This document shows positions 58,755 to 64,000 of a DNA stretch of 64,000 nt, in pieces. The translations under genes were made by a program, and so were the position numbers. The stretch's first letter is position 1. Every line of letters starts with the position of its first letter. The stretch is from Aralia elata (taxonomy: Eukaryota; Streptophyta; Magnoliopsida; Apiales; Araliaceae): the NCBI GenBank assembly GCA_034770075.1, contig CM068388.1:66326889-66390888 (forward strand). The letters are read 5' to 3'. The notes beneath the pieces were generated by a model. It saw nothing but the letters and a program-made list of their open reading frames with translations, was not told the DNA's origin and did no database searches.

Positions 58755-59521
58755 ATTAGAGGGCTTAAGCCGCGTTCAAAATCTTGATGCTATCCTATCC
58801 TTTAAAAATTCATAAAATGTGTGTATGTGCGATATTTTGATTTTTTTACTTTTGTTGTGTGAATGTGTGTTTTGCCCAATAAATGAATGATTTGAATGGG
58901 ATTGTTTTACTTTAAAGTAATCATTTGCATACGGTGAGGACGATGAATGTGAATGTATGTTGAGAGTGTACCTCCTCCTGAGGCTAACCTGTCGGTTGCT
59001 TATTACTGGACTCGAAGGGGATGCTCCCCGGAGATGGCTCAGGAAACGCACCACCCAAATCCGCTCCAATCGAAAGGACTCAGACGAGTAGATTGCGAAG
59101 ATTTGGGTACGTTCACGCCGAAAAGCCCGTGAGAGTAACCCTAGGATAGGTCAGCCTCAGATTAACCCAGCGCAGGAAAAGTCTCTTCATGCCCTTTTAC
59201 GTTCACGCGTATAAATGTCATGATCCCATTCATATATGCTTACCCTGTTGTCAAGAGAAAGTACTGACGTCCATGTTTTGCAGGGAATAGCTGGGAAGGC
59301 ATAATAAGTCATGTCTATCAATTATTATGGCAATAAGGGACTACTAACATGTTGTTTTGCAGGAAAAAATTAAAAAAAACCCCAAAAACACAAAAAATTA
59401 CCGTTTTAGCATGCATCCACATCCCTCATTTCCCAAAGATTAAACTCCAAACCGTTTTTTCTGCAGGATTGCTCCTCAAACGCGTTTGCAGTCTAAAAGA
59501 GCCCAAAACTCTACATCTGAA
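58755..59521 (+). other. Leader of the Tat/Ogre-type element
   Basis: About 770 bp without a supported gene. The extra ORF found upstream of gag in many Ogre elements is not visible here. Confidence 0.5.
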
Positions 59522-60435
59522 ATGGCTGATCTCCCACCTACTAATCCTGGTTCCATATCTAGGGAGGAATTTGATGACTTTAAAAAACAAATGTTGGAGA
59601 TGGCCATAATGCTGAAGGAACAATTGCTACCTAGACAAGATAAACCTAAAGAGGATCCACCCCAACCTAAGGGCGAGCCAGTCGTCCCAAAGGTCATTCC
59701 CGTACCGAACAAGACAGTGATTACTATCCCGGAAGAGGGAGATACTGATGACCTGTGAAAGAAAATGAAACAAATGGAGGAAACTATCCAATCTATGAAG
59801 GGCATAGGGTCCTTAGGCAGAGTTAATTACTCAGATCTTTGTGTCTTCCCCGGAACCAGATATCCGGAGAAATTTAAAATCCCCGAATTTGAGAAATACA
59901 ATGGGAAAGGGGATCCTTATACTCATCTGAAAATATACATTGGGGAGTTGGGATCTTATGCAGAAGACGAGGGTCTAAGGATGCAATTATTCCAAAAAAG
60001 CCTGACAGGAGAGGCGAGAATCTGGTATGCCCGTCTCGATAATGCCCGGATCCACAATTGGGAAGAGTTGGCCCACACCTTCTTAACACAGTATAGCTTC
60101 CAGGCACAAATGACCCCTGATAGATACCAAATGACAAAAGTTAAGAAGCAACCCAGGGAATCCTTCAGAGATTATGCACAACGATGGAGGGGTATGGCCG
60201 CACAGGTGAATCCCCCAATGAGTGAGTCGGAAATGGTGATGACCTTCGTGGATATTCAAGAGGCCCCTTATTACGAGCGAGTTATATCAGGGATTGGTAG
60301 GCCTTTTGCCGAGATGATTAAACACGGAGAAATGGTGGATATGGGTCTGAAGTCTGGTAAGATTCGGGATTTCACGGCTTTGGAAATGGCTACAAAACAA
60401 ATACAGAGTGGAAATTATGGCAGCACTTCCCGTAG
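59522..60435 (+). pseudogene. Gag capsid of the Tat/Ogre-type element
   Basis: Start at ATG 59522 (MADLPPTNPGSISREEFDDF). An in-frame TGA at 59756-59758 splits the N-terminal Pro-rich part from the capsid. The capsid shows FPGTRYPEKFKIPEFEKYNGKGDP, LTGEARIWYARLDNARIHNW, FLTQYSFQ and the C-terminal helix FRDYAQRWRGMAAQVNPPMSE, matching Tat/Ogre Gag. Near the Lys run at about 60435 the frame shifts by one and the nucleocapsid continues in another frame. Confidence 0.85.
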
Positions 60436-61119
60436 GGTCCAAAAGAAGAAGAAGATGTTTCCCTCATCCTGCAGGGGTCATCTAGAAAGACAAAAAACAA
60501 TCCTCCAGTACAGGTGCAGAGGGTGGGACCATCCCGACAGCCTAACTTCACTGATCAGAGGGCGGAAGGGCGAAGGAGATTCGAGGCCTCACAAAATCGA
60601 GTATTCACCCCACTCGGGGATCCTCTTGAGCGGATTCTAGCGGTATTGATAGCTCAAAAGAAGATAGTTGATTTGGCACCCCCAAGTGACCCGAAGGGAA
60701 GAAGGTTTGACCCAAGCAAGCGATGCGCATACCACTCAGGTTCCCCTGGTCATGATACGCAGGACTGTTGGACGTTGAAGCACAAAATCCAGAACTTGAT
60801 TGATAGTGGGGAAATTGTGGTGGAACAGCCGGACTCCCCAAATGTTAAGGTCAATCCCCTGCCAAGGCATGATGGAGGGGGGGTCAATGTGGCGGAGGCC
60901 AGTGAAGCCGAGGGGCCGTCAAGGCTGAACTATGTGAAGAAAATTGAGGAAATGATCAACATGATAAGTGATCACGGAAGAGCACGAGGAGCGCCCATTA
61001 GGTTGGTGGGTGTAAGTAGAAATACCACGGAGGGACCTGTCAAGTTGGCGGCTCCGAAACCCCTCATTCTTGCAGCGAGGCCGCAAATCCCTGTCAGCAG
61101 TCTAAAGACGGTACCATAG
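60436..61119 (+). pseudogene. Gag C-terminal part with zinc-finger-like motif
   Basis: In the shifted frame from about 60514 it reads FTPLGDPLERILAVLIAQKKI and CAYHSGSPGHDTQDCWTLK, the CX2HX..HX4C variant finger typical of Tat/Ogre Gag. It ends with ..SSLKTVP at a TAG (61117-61119), in the position where related elements keep a Trp before NYGG. A second frameshift follows at once. Confidence 0.8.
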
Positions 61120-61130
61120 AATTATGGGGG

Positions 61131-62228
61131 GTGTCAGAGGAAGCGACCAGTTGTGCTTCTGTGACAACAAGGGGGAATCCTTTGTATCTTCCTGGACGAG
61201 TCCTTGAGAACAAAACAAAGAAAAATGAAGAGATCTCCGAGGAGAAAGCCATAGAATTCTTGAAGAGGATGGATCATCCGGAAGCAAGAGGGATCCAGAT
61301 ATTAAGCGAGGAGTCGACCCTGACATCAATCATGGACTTGGTGTTATCGTCCAATGATCACTGTAAAACCCTGGCGAAAGTCCTGGAGGAGGCATACGTT
61401 CCCAAAGAAATTAGCAAGGAAGGTTTCGGCCATCTGGTGGACCACCTGTTGGAGAGTGATGTGATATCATTTACAGATGACGATATCCCCAAGGAGGGAA
61501 GGGGGCATCGCAAATCGCTACATATTACGGTAATCTCCTCAGGTTATATCATGAATGGGGTGCTGATTGATGGGGGATCGACATTGAATATATGTCCCCT
61601 CAGCATATTACAGAAGATGAACATCAATCCCAAGCGCCTACGGGCCAGTCATGTAGTGGTGCGAGCCTTCGATGGTTCCCGGAGGGATACAATTGGAGAG
61701 ATAGAATTGCCGGTGGAAATAGGACCTTGTACTTTTGATATCTCTTTCCAAGTCCTAGACATTGCGGCAAGTTATAACCTGTTATTGGGAAGGCCATGGA
61801 TACACATGTCCGGGGCAGTTCCTTCCACACTACACCAACAAATCAAACTAATCATCGACAGGAATCTGGTAACGATCTCGGCAGAATGTGATGACCCTTC
61901 TCCTCCCAGGAATGGCCTACCAGTGATTAATGTGGACGAGTCGGCGACACCTGCCAGTTTTCAGGCGCTGGAAATTAGCACTCCCCACTACAGATGCCTG
62001 GGAGCCCCAGCCGTGAAACCTAAGGTCTCTCCAGAACTTACCTTCGTTGCAAAAGAAATGATGAAAATGAAATTCCAGCCTGGACAGGGGTTAGGATAGA
62101 GCAGCCAAGGAATCACCGAGCCCATTCAATTACCCCATCAGATAGGTAAAGCAGGGTTGGGATATCATGAAGGCGTAGCACGGAGACACCGTTAGGGCGT
62201 GGCCCCGATTTGACTGCTTGGCAGTCCG
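61131..62228 (+). pseudogene. Protease with G-patch-like tail
   Basis: The open part to 62099 contains EKAIEFLKRMDHPEA, then the aspartic protease with active-site-like VLIDGGSTLNICPL (DGG in place of D-T/S-G, as in many Tat elements) and SYNLLLGRPWIHMSGAVPS. A G-patch-like segment starts at MKFQPGQGLG, interrupted by TAG at 62097, and carries on as QGITEPIQLP and GKAGLGYHEG, with further stops near 62191 and 62209. The listed beginning at 61131 is a GTG within the frame, not a true start. Confidence 0.8.
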
Positions 62229-62620
62229 GTGACCAAGGTCAACAATGAACTAGAGACTAGCGAGCCTGTGATTGGGACAGGGGATGAAGAATTGACCCCC
62301 ACAAATGATGAGTCAACCAAGAGGGAAAATTTTCTACAGGAGGTCGCGCAAAAGTTTGAAACCAGGTGTTATATCCCCGGACAATTAACAAGCATTGGAG
62401 AGGGGACGGATGTTGTAACGCCACCGGAAGCCCCACAAGGTGTGCCTGTCATCGATTGGGCAGGACTAATTATTCCTGAAGAAGGTAGGAAGGTGGACTC
62501 AGGCGATGTGGCCGTAGTCATCGGGGAAGTGTCCGATGTGAAGCCACCTTTCATCCAGCGCATTTCATCTGACCTGACCGTCGACAACTGGACCATGAAG
62601 CCAGTGATATCCAAACAAGG
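62229..62620 (+). pseudogene. Pol linker before the intron
   Basis: An acidic region without a recognised domain (MTKVNNELETSEPVIGTGDE, ETRCYIPGQLTSIGEGTDV) in the same frame as the protease. Unspliced, it ends four bases into the intron at TAA 62622-62624. Spliced, its frame joins the RT exon exactly. Confidence 0.65.
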
Positions 62621-62792
62621 GTAAAACCCGACATCAGGGCAGTAGACCCCAGAGGATGGGAGGATGAAGAAGTTTATTTTCTGTTTTTGTTGTTTTGTAT
62701 TTTGCATAATTATGTCGTTTCTTCATGTTATCTGAAAATGTGATCGTTATGGAAAATAACTTATATATGACAAGAATTTTGTTTCATATCAG
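62621..62792 (+). other. Probable spliceosomal intron, 172 bp
   Basis: Donor AAG G|GTAAAA at 62621 and acceptor TTTCATATCAG| ending 62792, T-rich inside (ttttctgtttttgttgtttt). The split codon on both sides keeps the frame (phase 2), and without splicing the frame stops at once. An intron between protease and RT is a known hallmark of Ogre elements. Confidence 0.7.
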
Positions 62793-64000
62793 GTGTACCA
62801 ATTTGAGTAATCCTTGCATAACATACGGTCTTTCAAATTTGAATGATGATTATGATTTTGACATTGAGCTGGATTTCGATTTGATGGGCATTGAGCAAGA
62901 CGAGACAGATTACGACGACGCGCCTGATGAGATCAAAGGATGGGTCGAGGATAAACCCAAACCCAACTTAGACCAAACCCTCACCATAGATATCGGAACC
63001 CCGGACAAGCCAAAAGAACTCAAGATAGGGATGGACCTTACCCCTAGCCAGAAAGCAGAAATAATTGAGTTGCTAAGCCAATATGAGGATGTCTTTGCCT
63101 GGTCTCATGAGGACATGATCGGATTATCCACCGACATTGTGGTACACCGGTTGCCCATCAAGGAGGGTTTCAGGCCTGTCAAGCAAAAATTAAGAAAGTT
63201 GAAACCAGAGTGGAGCTTAAAGGTGAAGGAAGAGATCATCAAACAGTTCAGGGCGGGAATTATTATGGTGTCCACTTACCCAGAATGGCTTTCTAATATA
63301 GTCCCAGTGGCTAAGCCTGGAGGGAAGGTGAGAGTTTGTGTAGATTATAGAGATCTAAATAAGGCCAGTCTCAAGGATAACTTCCCGGTGCCTTTCATAC
63401 ACATCCTGATGGATAACACGGCCCAGTACGAGATGTACTCTTTTGTTGATTGCTTTGCGGGGTATCATCAGATAATAGTGGCAGAAGAAGATCGGGAAAA
63501 GACCGCGTTCATCACCCCTTGTGGCACCTTCTGCTATAGACGATTGGCTTTCGGTCTCACTAATGCGGGGACTACTTATCAGAGAGCCATGATGGCCCTA
63601 TTCCACGACATGATGCACAAGGAGATAGAGGTCTACGTGGATGACATCATCGTGAAGTCAAGGGTAGAGTCTGATCATATAACCCATCTCAAAAAGCTGT
63701 CCGATCGACTCAGAAAGTATAATTTGAAGCTCAATCCGGCGAAGTGTGCTTTCGGAGTGCAATCGGGCAAGCTCTTGGGATTCCTGGTTAGTGATCGGGG
63801 CATTGAGTTGGATCCGGCAAAGATTAAGGCCATTGTGGATATGCCGGCACCTCACACTGAGAAGGAAATAAGAGGATTCCTTGGAAGAATAAACTTCATC
63901 AGCCGCTTCATATCCCACTTGACGACTACATGCGAGCCAATTTTCAAACTGTTAAGGAAAGGTGCTTCCCAAGAATGGAATGAGCAATGTCATAAGGCTT
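62793..64000 (+). CDS. RT (and onward) of the Tat/Ogre-type element, open to window end
   Basis: From the intron acceptor the frame is open for about 402 codons to the end of the window. The first in-frame ATG is at 62884, but spliced fusion to the upstream frame is more likely the real expression. An acidic N-terminus (LNDDYDFDIELDFD) and the linker PKELKIGMDLTPSQKAEIIE lead into RT: EYLSQYEDVFAWS-like VFAWSHEDM, VRVCVDYRDLNKAS, the first catalytic Asp (SFVDCFAGYHQ, near 63448), AFGLTNAGTTYQRAM, and the catalytic YVDD at 63634-63645 (VYVDDIIVKS). The thumb and start of the connection follow (GFLVSDRGIELDPAK, IRGFLGRINFISRF). No lesion is seen, in contrast to the broken gag and protease. Confidence 0.9.

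Overview
The window looks like nuclear DNA of a flowering plant, probably a dicot, from repeat-dense and likely heterochromatic sequence. The reasons are long AT-rich LTRs, chromovirus and Tat/Ogre-type Ty3/gypsy pol genes, tRNA-Met and tRNA-Arg type primer sites, plant TATA boxes and splice signals, and no prokaryotic operons, rRNA, tRNA or CRISPR. Nearly everything is retrotransposon. LTR families are named here L1 to L7. Family assignments rest on reading shared sequence by eye. || Layout. 1-3427: three-level nest of LTRs (L1 inside L4 inside L1). 3428-11347: decayed plus-strand chromovirus (Tekay/Del type) with its complete 3' LTR. 11348-15725: relics of other LTR elements, including an L7-like LTR fragment, without genes. 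15726-27967: younger minus-strand Tekay/Del-type chromovirus flanked by L2 LTRs. Its gag-pol reading frame is broken by only four point stops, and a separate coiled-coil ORF precedes gag. 28201-31215: plus-oriented L3 LTR. 31218-36908: minus-oriented L5 LTR holding a solo LTR (33736-35480) with a perfect 5-bp target duplication. 37178-38014: gag relic of another lineage. 38641-41126: solo L3 LTR. 41127-49688: the only stretch not dominated by LTRs. It holds a candidate host gene with phase-compatible small exons and a tandemly duplicated terminal exon. 49689-52553: solo L4 LTR with perfect target duplication GATTG. 52997-56330: minus-strand small chromovirus, 5'-truncated, with a mutated RT active site. 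56736-64000: 5' part of a plus-strand Tat/Ogre-type element with LTR, tRNA-Arg primer site, decayed gag and protease, an in-frame GT-AG intron, then an RT frame open to the window edge. || How it fits together. Each element follows the order LTR, primer site, gag, protease, RT, RNase H, integrase. The strongest unexplained signal lies inside the LTRs. L1, L2, L3 and L4, which differ widely in sequence, share one layout: a promoter-side leader ending in a splice-donor-like AG|GTA, a long AT-rich stretch often carrying palindromic repeated cassettes, then a conserved block ending in an acceptor-like CAG/TAG and a short Lys/Gly-rich tail with a stop. This may be an LTR-internal spliced mini-gene or a conserved RNA-processing signal.
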